DNA from: Candidatus Kuenenia stuttgartensis
GTDB lineage: Bacteria; Planctomycetota; Planctomycetia; Pirellulales; UBA1268
Reading direction: 5' to 3'
Length of the DNA: 64,000 nucleotides
Assembly (NCBI GenBank): GCA_945870505.1
Contig: CAMBSN010000003.1
Span: 1 to 64,000 of the forward strand
Part shown: one piece after another, positions 7,666 through 16,285 of the stretch
How positions within the stretch are numbered: the first letter of the stretch is position 1
Layout of the letters: each line of letters starts with the position of its first letter
Position numbers and translations under genes: made by a program
Notes under the pieces: generated by a model
What the model was told of the DNA's origin: nothing
The model's input: only the letters and a program-made list of their open reading frames with translations
Database searches by the model: none

Positions 7666-9633
7666 TCGCCCCGGCCCCCAGAGGTCATCCTCCTGCCCCT
7701 CGCCGGCAGCCTCGGGCTCGCCTCGGCCACCGTCGCCGTCACGATCTCTATTACCCCCGCTGACCTCAGGCCCCGGCGGCAGGAGGGTGATGGCGTCGGA
7801 GTCGGCGCAGCCGGTCGGGGTCGCCTCCGCGCCAGCACCGCCGTCACCGCCCTCCGCGTCCGTGCCCTTCACCTCCGACAAGCCCTTCACGGCGAGAGCG
7901 TAGGCCACGCGGCGTCCCCCGAGCGGCCGGCTTACGATCATCGCCTGCACCGTCCGCTCGCCCACCTCGACCTCGACGGGCACCTTGAGCACCCCGTTGA
8001 GGTACTGCGAGGCGGCGGTCTTCTGCTTATCCGGCGTCGTGCATGCGGCCGTGATGACGCCGGCGCCGGCAAGGTAATGCACCCAGTCCTTCTGCTCCCT
8101 CGGGTTCGCCGGCCGGGGTCCACGCTTAAACTCGTCGTCAGCGGCCTCGATGTCACCTTCGACCTCCAACACGAACGACTTATCCCTGCTGTCAATTAAG
8201 CGCTCCGCGATGGCGACCAACTGCTGGTGCGTCGTCGAGTGCTGGCGCACCTCCTCTCGGGCGTTTGACAGGAAGCCCGGCAGGCCGTTAGCGGCAAGGA
8301 TGCTGCCGACGGTGTTGCTGAACTTCTCGAACCGACCCGGCGTGTGGACTATTATGCGGCCGGCATCAAGCCACCGGCGCACCATCCCCGCCGCCTCGGC
8401 CAAGATCCCCGCCCGGTTCGTCTTCACGAACCCGACGACCTCGTCCTCGGTCACAGCGTATTGGTGTGCGCCCGGATCACCTTCGTAGTGCATCCGAATG
8501 TGGATGCACCGTGACAAAAGGTCGTCGCTCGGGGCCCCGTTGTTTGTTGTAAACAGCCAGAGGATGTCATTTGGCTTTCGAATCTTGTTTTGGGTGAAGA
8601 ATCCGCGAGGACCGAGTTCGGAATCCGTTATGTTTGCCTCAAGTGTCGGGTGGTTGATCTTCCCCTTCTGGTTGTCGAAAAACAGCGTCGTGCGGCCATC
8701 GTTCAGTTCACTAGCGATCTGGTTTTCGATCTCCCTCGCACCGCTCTCTAACGACGTAGGTGCCGCTTGCTTGCCGTCCTTGAGGATGGCGAGGCACTGC
8801 GCCGCCAAGGATTTGCCGATGCCGGGCTTGTTGCCCCAAAACATCATGGCGGGGTGTCCGGCTTCGATGAACAGGGGCATCAGTACGGTCATCAATGGCC
8901 CAGCGATGCAGTTGATGAGATCGATCGGCGACTTCCAGTGAAACCCCCGCACCCACTCGCGCATCAATGGCGGTAGGCGATCCAGCACCTCCCTGACGGT
9001 CGCCGGCGCCGTGAGGCTCAATCCCAAGGGTGGCAAGTCAATTGGATCGAAGGACTCCCCGCACACGAGAATGCGCTGGCTCTCGTGGTAGCCCGCGTCG
9101 AGCCAGACGAAGTCGTTGTCGAACACCGGGTGGCTCGTGAGGAGCCTCGCCTCAGGGATCGACGCCATGAAGTTGTCCATGACGACCACCTGCTGGAGCA
9201 CCGATTGTGGCACTGGAAACTGCACGGGATACACCGAAGGTTGATCCACCTTCGCGCCCTTGCCGGTCGAGTTCGCCTTCATCTCCCGGCAATAGACGAC
9301 GTTGCTTACCAGCGCGGACGCAGTCTTGGTGGCGACGCCATCGACGGCAAGTGGCGTGACGTGGCAGGCGCCTTCGGGGAGATGGCCGTTGGTCAGGAAG
9401 ACAACCGTGTTGCCTTGACGGAACACTCGACCGCAGTCTTTGAGGCAGTTCCTGATCGTATCGAGCGTCTCGGTCGCCTCGCCGATGATCAAGCCGCTCG
9501 ACGTGACGTTGGTGATCAGCCGGGGGCCGGTGACGCCGCGGGCCATGGCGACCGCGGCAGACCGAGCCTGCCGCAGATCACGCATGATCCAGTTGTGGGC
9601 GCCGCGGCGGTTGAAGTCTGCAAAACTAACCAC
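7660..9633 (-). CDS. AAA+/SF3-like replicative helicase (primase-helicase C-terminal type)
   Basis: Walker A MMFWGNKPGIGKSLAAQ, Walker B TTLFFDNQKG, ILWLFTTNNGAPSDDLLSRCI sensor-like region; GTG start at 9633 (VVSFADFNRRG) gives a short overlap with upstream gene ending at 9626. Confidence 0.7.
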   Translation of the reverse strand: MVSFADFNRRGAHNWIMRDLRQARSAAVAMARGVTGPRLITNVTSSGLIIGEATETLDTIRNCLKDCGRVFRQGNTVVFLTNGHLPEGACHVTPLAVDGVATKTASALVSNVVYCREMKANSTGKGAKVDQPSVYPVQFPVPQSVLQQVVVMDNFMASIPEARLLTSHPVFDNDFVWLDAGYHESQRILVCGESFDPIDLPPLGLSLTAPATVREVLDRLPPLMREWVRGFHWKSPIDLINCIAGPLMTVLMPLFIEAGHPAMMFWGNKPGIGKSLAAQCLAILKDGKQAAPTSLESGAREIENQIASELNDGRTTLFFDNQKGKINHPTLEANITDSELGPRGFFTQNKIRKPNDILWLFTTNNGAPSDDLLSRCIHIRMHYEGDPGAHQYAVTEDEVVGFVKTNRAGILAEAAGMVRRWLDAGRIIVHTPGRFEKFSNTVGSILAANGLPGFLSNAREEVRQHSTTHQQLVAIAERLIDSRDKSFVLEVEGDIEAADDEFKRGPRPANPREQKDWVHYLAGAGVITAACTTPDKQKTAASQYLNGVLKVPVEVEVGERTVQAMIVSRPLGGRRVAYALAVKGLSEVKGTDAEGGDGGAGAEATPTGCADSDAITLLPPGPEVSGGNRDRDGDGGRGEPEAAGEGQEDDLWGPGRG

Positions 9634-10462
9634 GGGAGTCCTCTCTCTTGTCGAGGAACGTGGGGGAATAGAAGAGGTACACCATCGCGGCGGCATCCAC
9701 CCGCCCGCACTCGTAGCACTCGACCTGCCAGTTACCGACGACCCCCAGCGTGTGGGTGGTCGCTCCGCACAGTGGGCAGGGCGACGCTCGCTCGCCGCCG
9801 AAGAACAGCCGCATCCACAGGCGGGCCGGAGCGTTTGCCAACCGCTGGTTAAGGTCGAGGATCTCAGCGCGAGTGATCGGCTCGCCCTTGCGCAGCACCC
9901 GAACCTTCCTAGGCGGGTCGACCTTCGTGTTGCGTGCCCCGACCGGCCGGGTCATAGCGACGATGCCGTTAAGGCTCGGATCACCCGGCAGCACGTTCCG
10001 CAGCCCTCGGGCGATCTTGTCCCAGTGGCGAGCGTCGTCGCCGGCACAGATGATCGGCTCGTCCAGCATCAGGAGCACGTGCAGGCCGTGGCCGCTGTCC
10101 CGGACCTGCGCTTTGGCGAGCACCGGGTCGCGGTCGAGCCAGTGTCTGACGTGCTGCTTGTATAAGGCTGCCGGCGACCGAACGCATTCCTCGCCGACGA
10201 TGGCGGGGTCGAGGATCTTGCAGTCGAGGTCCGACATGAAGGCATGGATCGAGGCGACCTCTTCGACCTTCGTTGCGATCTGATTGGCTGGGCCGCATTC
10301 GCGCCCGTTCACGAGCGACTCCCGCTCGTCGTTGGCACCGTGATCGTGAGCCCGCGAATGGGTGGCGGCGGAGTGTGGCGGCTGACCGGGTACGCCTCCA
10401 TCTAATTGCTGCTCGTCACGGTGCTTGGTCGCCCGCTTCGAGCGACCCTTCTTCTCTCGCAT
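9626..10462 (-). CDS. Primase-like protein with zinc finger
   Basis: HVLLMLDEPIICAGDDARHWDKIARGLRNVLPGDPSLNGIVAMTRPVGARNTK..., CPLCG...CYECGRVDAAAMVY zinc ribbon; probable start ATG 10462 (MREKKGRSKRATK). Confidence 0.6.
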   Translation of the reverse strand: MREKKGRSKRATKHRDEQQLDGGVPGQPPHSAATHSRAHDHGANDERESLVNGRECGPANQIATKVEEVASIHAFMSDLDCKILDPAIVGEECVRSPAALYKQHVRHWLDRDPVLAKAQVRDSGHGLHVLLMLDEPIICAGDDARHWDKIARGLRNVLPGDPSLNGIVAMTRPVGARNTKVDPPRKVRVLRKGEPITRAEILDLNQRLANAPARLWMRLFFGGERASPCPLCGATTHTLGVVGNWQVECYECGRVDAAAMVYLFYSPTFLDKREDSRG

Positions 10463-10563
10463 CTCGATGTCTCCGTTCTTCGTGTTCGACGGCGGCGTGC
10501 ACGTCGTTCCCCCAACATGGCGATATCGCCGGCGATCGCAAGAGACTTCGGACGTTCGATCGC

Positions 10564-10618
10564 GAGTCGACTCCCGTGTTGAAGGGAGTCGGACTCCCAA
10601 ACACAAGGGAGTCGACTC
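10564..10618. promoter_or_regulatory. Symmetric three-site palindromic array GAGTC(G)GACTC (operator or parS-like centromere)
   Basis: GAGTCGACTCCC 10564-10575, GGGAGTCGGACTCCC 10584-10598, GGGAGTCGACTC 10607-10618; outer centres 22.5 bp either side of the middle centre; between divergent primase and ParB-like genes. Confidence 0.75.
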
Positions 10619-10734
10619 GCTCGCGCAACCATTCCCAAGTCCAACTCCGCCGCTACCCTCGAAGTTGTCGTGGTCGAAGTGCACCACGACGAAACCTTCA
10701 CGGCCGCGCAACGCGGCAGGAAACGGAGCGAGTT

Positions 10735-11478
10735 ATGTCGGCGACGACGATCGAGATGAGCGATGCAGCAGTAGTTGATGCGCCGGTGGCGGCGACGTTG
10801 ATCGTGGTGAACGACGGGACGACGGCGGCCACGACGCCCGCGGCAGCCATGGAAGCGATGGTGGTTCGCGGCACTCCTTTAGTACCGGCCGCCGACGGTG
10901 AGCGTGGCGGCAACGGCGATGGTGGAGGCGGGGCGGAACCATATAAGGAGTCCGCGCCTCCGCCCTTGGAGGTCATCGGCGGCTATACAGTCCACCCGGT
11001 GGCCACGCTGTTCCCCTTGATGGCCGGCGACGAGTTCGAGGGCCTAGTCGAGTCGATCGGTAAGAACGGCCTCCGAGACCCGATCGTGCTGCAGGGGAAC
11101 ATGCTAATCGAGGGCCGCAACCGCATGCGGGCCGTCGAGTTGCTCAAGGCCCGGGGCGTGAACGTCACCTTGCTCACGGTCCCGTGGCAGCCGCGACCGG
11201 GTGAGACCGCCGCGCAGTACATCACCGACAAGAACATCCATCGGCGGCACCTCACCGACGCCCAGCGAGCCCAGATCGTCGCCGAGATCGTCCCCGTGAT
11301 CGAGGCGGAGTTGGCGGCGGAGAGGGTGAAGACCCAGATCAAGTCGGGGGAGGACTTCAATGCCCGCGTCGAGCGGGCGTGGGAGCACATCAAGGCGGCC
11401 CACTTCAGCGTCGAGGAGCACGAGCGGCTGCGGGAGGTGCTCGCGGCGAGGATCGAGGAGGGTGTGAGAAATGCGTGA
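10735..11478 (+). CDS. ParB-like nuclease/partition domain protein
   Basis: GDEFEGLVESIGKNGLRDPIVLQGNMLIEGRNRMRAVELLKARG ... ITDKNIHRRHLTDAQRAQIV; start ATG 10735 (MSATTIEMSD) chosen over 10273. Confidence 0.8.
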   Translation: MSATTIEMSDAAVVDAPVAATLIVVNDGTTAATTPAAAMEAMVVRGTPLVPAADGERGGNGDGGGGAEPYKESAPPPLEVIGGYTVHPVATLFPLMAGDEFEGLVESIGKNGLRDPIVLQGNMLIEGRNRMRAVELLKARGVNVTLLTVPWQPRPGETAAQYITDKNIHRRHLTDAQRAQIVAEIVPVIEAELAAERVKTQIKSGEDFNARVERAWEHIKAAHFSVEEHERLREVLAARIEEGVRNA

Positions 11479-11713
11479 GAATGGCAACGTGGACTCAGAT
11501 CGTGAGACGCTATTGGATGAGCGGGCCGCCGCGAGGTTCCTCGGCATCTGTCCTCGGAAGTTGTGGGGTCTCGCGAACAAGGGTGTCGTCCCCTTCATCA
11601 GGATCGGCGTAAAGTCAAAGCGATATTCCCAAAAGGATCTCGAAGACTTTATCGCGGCGAGCCGTCAAAGATCACCCGAACCAGCCGGTACCCAACAAGA
11701 CGATGTCGTCTAA
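11471..11713 (+). CDS. Excisionase-like helix-turn-helix protein
   Basis: LLDERAAARFLGICPRKLWGLANKGVVPFIRIGVKSKRYSQKDLEDFIAASR; immediately upstream of integrase. Confidence 0.75.
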   Translation: MRENGNVDSDRETLLDERAAARFLGICPRKLWGLANKGVVPFIRIGVKSKRYSQKDLEDFIAASRQRSPEPAGTQQDDVV

Positions 11714-11752
11714 CACGTCGATCGCTACAACGAATAAAAGGAGGAGTAAGCA

Positions 11753-13201
11753 ATGGCTTCGATTGGAAATGATCCCGGGGGCCGCCGCCGGATATTGTTT
11801 GTTGGTATGGACGGAAAACGGCACACCGTCCGCTTGGGGAAAATGCCAAAGCGTGCCGCCGAAGAAGTGAAGCGTCGTGTCGAGGAACTGATTGCCGCGC
11901 AAATCAGCCGTAGTCCGATCGACGCAGAGACCGCGCGCTGGGTGGCGGACCTGCCCGAGACCATGGTCACCCGCTTTGCCGCGGCTGGACTGGTAGCCGC
12001 ACGGGAGCGGAAGGTCACGGTGCCGCTCAAGAAGTTTCTCGACGCCTTCGTGGAGCGCAAGCGGAGGGTGAAGCCCGCCACCAAGGAAATCTGGGGGCAG
12101 GTCATCCGGAATCTCATCGACTGCTTCGGCGCGGATCACGACGTCGCGGCGGTAACCGAGGAGGACGCTGAAAAATTCAAGGATTATCTGATCGATCAGA
12201 AACTGGCCCGAACCACCATCTCGAAGCGGCTGCAGTTCACCCGCGGATTCTTCAAGTTCGCCGTCAAGAAGAAGTTGATCGTGCAGAACCCGTTCGCAGA
12301 GGTGTCCGAAGTCGCCGTCGGCCTGCCGAACACGAAGAGGTTTATTTCACATGAGGAGACGACGGCCCTGATGGCGGCCAGTGACCTGATGTGGCAGACC
12401 ATCATCGCCCTTGCCCGTTATGGCGGGCTTCGGTGCCCGAGCGAGGTTGCTTCGCTGCGGTGGGAAGACATCGACTGGAACAGTGGCCGCATGACCGTCA
12501 CGTCGCCAAAAACCGAGCATCACGAAGGGAAGGAGACTCGTGTGCTGCCAATCTTCCCGGAACTGGCCCCTGTGCTCGCCGCCGCTTTCGAGGCCGCAGA
12601 GGACGGCGCGGTTTACGTGATCGGCGGCAATGTACGGGCCAAAGCGTTGCAGCCACGCGGATGGCGATCGTGCAACCTGCGGACTCAGTTCGGCAGGATC
12701 ATCAAGCGGGCCGGGCTGAAGGCGTGGCCGCGCCTGTTCCACAATCTCCGCGCGAGCCGGGAGACCGAGTTGCTCCGCGAGCACCCCATCCACGTCGTGA
12801 CGGCGTGGCTGGGTAACTCGCCGCGGATCGCCCTCAAGCACTACTGCATGGTCACCGACCACGACTTTGACCGTGCCCGAGGTGTGGCTGCGGCCGCCGT
12901 CAACCAGGGAGTCGGTTCCGCGACACCTCCCATCGAACCGGCCGCCTTAAACACCCAGTCCTCTATAGAGGTATCGGCACCGGAGGGGCGCGGCACAGAA
13001 TCCGGCACAGTCGTGGCACAAAATGCGGCACAGCAACCGCACGCAGCCACTAGTAAGGTTTCGCACGCTTCGGGCGCAAAGCCTTCGCCCACCGTCACTT
13101 CTGCGAGTTCCTGCGACTCGCTGCGAAACCCTGCGAAACCCAAAAACGGAGAGGGCGGGATTCGAACCCGCGGTCCAGCTTTTGACCGGACACGTCTTTA
13201 G
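11753..13201 (+). CDS. Tyrosine-type site-specific integrase
   Basis: GGLRCPSEVASLRWEDIDW (Arg I), HNLRASRETELLREHPIHVVTAWLGNSPRIALKHYC (HxxR and catalytic Tyr); 3' end lies inside tRNA-Ser. Confidence 0.93.
   Translation: MASIGNDPGGRRRILFVGMDGKRHTVRLGKMPKRAAEEVKRRVEELIAAQISRSPIDAETARWVADLPETMVTRFAAAGLVAARERKVTVPLKKFLDAFVERKRRVKPATKEIWGQVIRNLIDCFGADHDVAAVTEEDAEKFKDYLIDQKLARTTISKRLQFTRGFFKFAVKKKLIVQNPFAEVSEVAVGLPNTKRFISHEETTALMAASDLMWQTIIALARYGGLRCPSEVASLRWEDIDWNSGRMTVTSPKTEHHEGKETRVLPIFPELAPVLAAAFEAAEDGAVYVIGGNVRAKALQPRGWRSCNLRTQFGRIIKRAGLKAWPRLFHNLRASRETELLREHPIHVVTAWLGNSPRIALKHYCMVTDHDFDRARGVAAAAVNQGVGSATPPIEPAALNTQSSIEVSAPEGRGTESGTVVAQNAAQQPHAATSKVSHASGAKPSPTVTSASSCDSLRNPAKPKNGEGGIRTRGPAFDRTRL
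12991..13032 (+). repeat. Four (C/T)GGCACA direct repeats spaced 12/11/12 bp
   Basis: cggcaca at 12991, 13003 and 13026, tggcaca at 13014. Confidence 0.6.
13101..13140 (+). repeat. Four 10-bp-phased CTGCGA direct repeats abutting the tRNA-Ser attachment site
   Basis: ctgcgagttc|ctgcgactcg|ctgcgaaacc|ctgcgaaacc at 13101-13140, 7 bp before the tRNA 3' end. Confidence 0.8.
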
Positions 13202-13236
13202 CAAAGACGCGCATTCGACCACTCTGCCACCTCTCC
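13148..13236 (-). tRNA. tRNA-Ser(GCT)
   Basis: Reverse complement GGAGAGGTGGCAGAGTGGTCGAATGCGCGTCTTTGCTAAAGACG...GCGGGTTCGAATCCCGCCCTCTCC; anticodon loop TTGCTAA; long variable arm. Confidence 0.95.
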
Positions 13237-13396
13237 TGCACCGGATCGCCTCCCAGGCCGACGCGACTTTCCCAGACGGGAAGGTCGCCCCGGACTCGGC
13301 CGACGGAACCGGGAAGAAACCCCGTGGTCCGGGGAAATCCTTCGCCGACTATTCTGGACGCCACTCTGGCGTCCCGCAAGGAGGCAGCGCCGAACC

Positions 13397-14731
13397 GTGT
13401 CGCACACACCCTCTTCACCCGGCAACACACCCCGCCCAGGCCGCAGGCTCGCCTGCGCAGCGTTGGCGTTCGGGCTCGCCGCAGCCGCCACTTCCGCCGC
13501 CTCTACGGCCGCAGAGATGATGTCGGCTGCCCACGCCACGATCCGGGCATCGGATGCCGGCCGCCACGTGGGCGTATTGGCCGATGACTCGTTCGAGGGT
13601 CGGGAAGGGGGCAGCCGGGGCGGCCGTGCCGCAGCCACCTACATCGTCGAGCAACTTACCAAACTCGGGATTCCGCCGGCGGGCGACTCCGGCACGTATT
13701 ACCAGCCATTCGGCGGCATGCGCAACATCCTCGCCCTCATCGACGGGAGCGATCCGGAACTGGCGAAGGAGGTGATCGTAGTGGGCGCCCACTACGACCA
13801 CGTGGGCTACGGCAACGCCGACAACAGCTACGGCCCCTTCGGCTACGTCCACAACGGAGCCGATGACAACGCGTCGGGAGTGGCCGGGCTCCTGGAAATG
13901 GTCGAGGCCATCGGCCACCTCCCGGAACGCCCTCGGCGGTCGATCCTGATCGCCTTCTGGGATGGCGAGGAGAAGGGACTGCTGGGGTCTTACCACTTCC
14001 TCCGCGTCGCGCCCCAGGGGATGGCGGGCCGGCGGGTGGTGCTGTCGGTCAACCTCGACATGATCGGACGCCTGCGGGGCAACCGCCTCGAAGTCTACGG
14101 CAGTCGCACGGCACACGGCTTGCGGGAGATAGTCGTTCAGGCCAACAACCGCCCGTCGCATGCCGCCGGGCTCGATCTGTCTTTCGTCTGGGACATCGAG
14201 GAAGACTCCGACCACTATCCGTTCATCGCCGCCCGAATCCCGACGGTGATGTTCCATACCGGCCTCCACGACCACTACCACCGGCCCAGCGACGACGTGC
14301 ACCTCGTGAACCTGCCTGGCATCGAGCCGGTGGCGCGGCTCGCACTCGGCTTCGTGGCGGCCGTCGCCAATGACCCGGCATCGATCCCGCCATTTCGCGG
14401 CGAGTGCCGTACCGAATCGAACACCACTCGCAACCGGCTCGAAGCGGCAATCCCGGACACCGACGGTAGTCCTCGAGGCCGCTGGGGGATCGGCACGCGA
14501 AACGACTCAGGGGAGCCCGATGCACCCGTGATCATCCGCGTATGGCGTGATTCTCCGGCGAATCGTGCCGGCATGATGCCAGGCGACCGAATCATGGCCA
14601 TCGACGACGCCAGGATCTCATCGCACGCCGACATGCTTGAGCGGCTGAAGGCCGCCGGCACGACCACCGTCATCGACGTGGAGCGGCGGGGGCATGTCAC
14701 CCGCCTCGAACTCAGCGACACGGCCCCCTGA
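13397..14731 (+). CDS. M28-family metallopeptidase with C-terminal PDZ domain, secreted
   Basis: Signal-like N-terminus; VVGAHYDHVGYG, NGADDNASGVAGLLE, AFWDGEEKGLLGS; PDZ-like NRAGMMPGDRIMAIDDARISSHADML. Confidence 0.88.
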   Translation: MSHTPSSPGNTPRPGRRLACAALAFGLAAAATSAASTAAEMMSAAHATIRASDAGRHVGVLADDSFEGREGGSRGGRAAATYIVEQLTKLGIPPAGDSGTYYQPFGGMRNILALIDGSDPELAKEVIVVGAHYDHVGYGNADNSYGPFGYVHNGADDNASGVAGLLEMVEAIGHLPERPRRSILIAFWDGEEKGLLGSYHFLRVAPQGMAGRRVVLSVNLDMIGRLRGNRLEVYGSRTAHGLREIVVQANNRPSHAAGLDLSFVWDIEEDSDHYPFIAARIPTVMFHTGLHDHYHRPSDDVHLVNLPGIEPVARLALGFVAAVANDPASIPPFRGECRTESNTTRNRLEAAIPDTDGSPRGRWGIGTRNDSGEPDAPVIIRVWRDSPANRAGMMPGDRIMAIDDARISSHADMLERLKAAGTTTVIDVERRGHVTRLELSDTAP

Positions 14732-14765
14732 CCAGTCGCGAGCCCCTGCCACACACATCAGCCGG

Positions 14766-14794
14766 GAAAAAAGACGGGCCCCTCATCGGGGCCC
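14766..14794 (-). terminator. Rho-independent terminator for the acidic protein gene
   Basis: On the minus strand GGGCCCCGATGAGGGGCCC hairpin followed by GTCTTTTTT. Confidence 0.75.
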
Positions 14795-14854
14795 AGTTTG
14801 CGTGAGCAGGTCGACCGAGTTCGCCGACAAAAGAGCGGACTCGGGCGATGACGA

Positions 14855-15346
14855 TCAGTCGTCATCGTCGTCATCTTCCTCGTCCTCATCCTCGTCTTCC
14901 CAGTCCTCGTCGTCGTCTTCCCAGTCCTCGTCCTCTTCCTCTTCCTCGTCGTCCTCTTCCTCTTCTTCCTCGTCATCTTCCTCGTCGGAGTCGTCTTCGT
15001 CTTCGACCTCCTCCCACTCCTCCTCCTCCTCGTCCTCGTCGTCTTCCTCCTCTTCGTCTTCGTCCTCGTAATCGTCGTCTTCTTCATCCTCGTCGTCGTA
15101 ATCGTCGTCTTCGCCACCATCCTTGTCGGCTTCGTCACCGGCAGCGACGAGCCTGTCGTCTCGAAGCGTCCACCTGCCGTCCAACGTTGCGTCATCAGCG
15201 CGGTTGCCCGTAGCGACCGGCTCGCACGACGTCCCACATGCGTCGAAAAGGTCTACTGCGGCGAGCAACTCAGGCAGTTCGTTCCACGAGAACACGTCTG
15301 CGTCCCGAACATCTCGATGCTCACGGCCACTTGCAGCGATCGTCAC
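14855..15346 (-). CDS. Hypothetical protein with extremely acidic Asp/Glu-only C-terminal tail
   Basis: 163 aa, tail DDDYDDEDEEDDDYEDEDEEEEDDEDEEEEEWEE...; GTG start preceded by AGGAGG at 8 bp; terminator downstream. Confidence 0.75.
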   Translation of the reverse strand: MTIAASGREHRDVRDADVFSWNELPELLAAVDLFDACGTSCEPVATGNRADDATLDGRWTLRDDRLVAAGDEADKDGGEDDDYDDEDEEDDDYEDEDEEEEDDEDEEEEEWEEVEDEDDSDEEDDEEEEEEDDEEEEEDEDWEDDDEDWEDEDEDEEDDDDDD

Positions 15347-15526
15347 GGCAAAAACCTCCTAGAACTGATCAACAACGACACCACCGAACATTTCTCTACC
15401 TGATCGCTCCAGCATCGTCCAATCGACAGGCGAAAAAACACCTGTCTTCGGAAAGCTGCGGGCGGCCCGGCGAGGCAGACAGTGTGTCCACCGCCCGCGG
15501 AGCGTGCAAGTCGCTCGCCCGAGGAT

Positions 15527-16261
15527 TCAGCCGCCGCCAGCCCCCGTCTCGCTGGCATCGCCCTCGGCATTCCCGGCAGCGGACTCCACGGCAGGCAGAT
15601 CCTCGATCCTGGCGAGCCCAAAAGACCCCAAAAACCGCCGGGTCGTGACGTACACGTTGGGCCGGCCGAGGTCCTCGGCCCGCCCGCCAACCGCGACAAA
15701 ATCGCGTTCCAGCAGATGCCGGAGCATCTCCTCGCTGCCGACCCCACGGATCGCCTCGATCTCGGCCCGGGTGACCGGCTGCCGATAGGCCACGATCGCC
15801 AGCGTTTCGAGGGCCGCCGCGGACAGACGGCTCGCGGAAGGCTGGTCGAGGAGCCGGCGAACCCAGGGTCCGAATGGACCACGGGTGAGCAGTTGGTATC
15901 CGCCGGCAATGTGCTCGACGCGAAACGCCGCGCCGGAGGCGTCGTGAAGCCGACGCAGTTCCCGGAGCAGTGCCCGCGCCCGCGTGCCATCTGGCAGCCC
16001 TGCAAGCTTCGCCAGTCGGCGGGTCGTCAAAGGCTCGCGGGCCAGGAACATGGCTGCTTCGAGGCGGGCCAGTTCGTCAGTCCGCACGTGCTGGCCGAGC
16101 GCCGGGTGCTCCTTGACCGCCTGGTCGGTCCGGTCGCCCAGAAACCACCGCCGTCGGCCTGAGGACAGCCCCGTCACCAACGACCCCGCCCCTGGTGCCG
16201 CAAGGCACGAGGCGAGCGTCTGTGTCGTGCCGCGTCGACCATGCATCGCGAACGGGTTCAT
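15527..16261 (-). CDS. scpB: Segregation and condensation protein B
   Basis: LEAAMFLAREPLTTRRLAKLAGL..., LSAAALETLAIVAYRQPVTRAEIEAIRGVGSEEMLRHLLERDFVAVGGRAEDLGRPNVYVTTRRFLGSFGL. Confidence 0.88.
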   Translation of the reverse strand: MNPFAMHGRRGTTQTLASCLAAPGAGSLVTGLSSGRRRWFLGDRTDQAVKEHPALGQHVRTDELARLEAAMFLAREPLTTRRLAKLAGLPDGTRARALLRELRRLHDASGAAFRVEHIAGGYQLLTRGPFGPWVRRLLDQPSASRLSAAALETLAIVAYRQPVTRAEIEAIRGVGSEEMLRHLLERDFVAVGGRAEDLGRPNVYVTTRRFLGSFGLARIEDLPAVESAAGNAEGDASETGAGGG

Positions 16262-16285
16262 GGAATCATCGAATGGCGATCGGGA

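Noticed and set aside
10273-10734. N-terminal extension of the ParB-like ORF
   Set aside because: Overlaps the divergent primase gene and the palindromic array; ATG 10735 is the more plausible start.
12991-13140. CRISPR-like array
   Set aside because: Repeats are only 7-10 bp with no spacers; they fit integrase/Xis site phasing and lie in a coding frame.
14694-15071. Plus-strand poly-Ser ORF (SSSSSSQSSSSS...)
   Set aside because: Antisense of the acidic-tail gene, whose strand is supported by an AGGAGG ribosome-binding site and a U-tract terminator.
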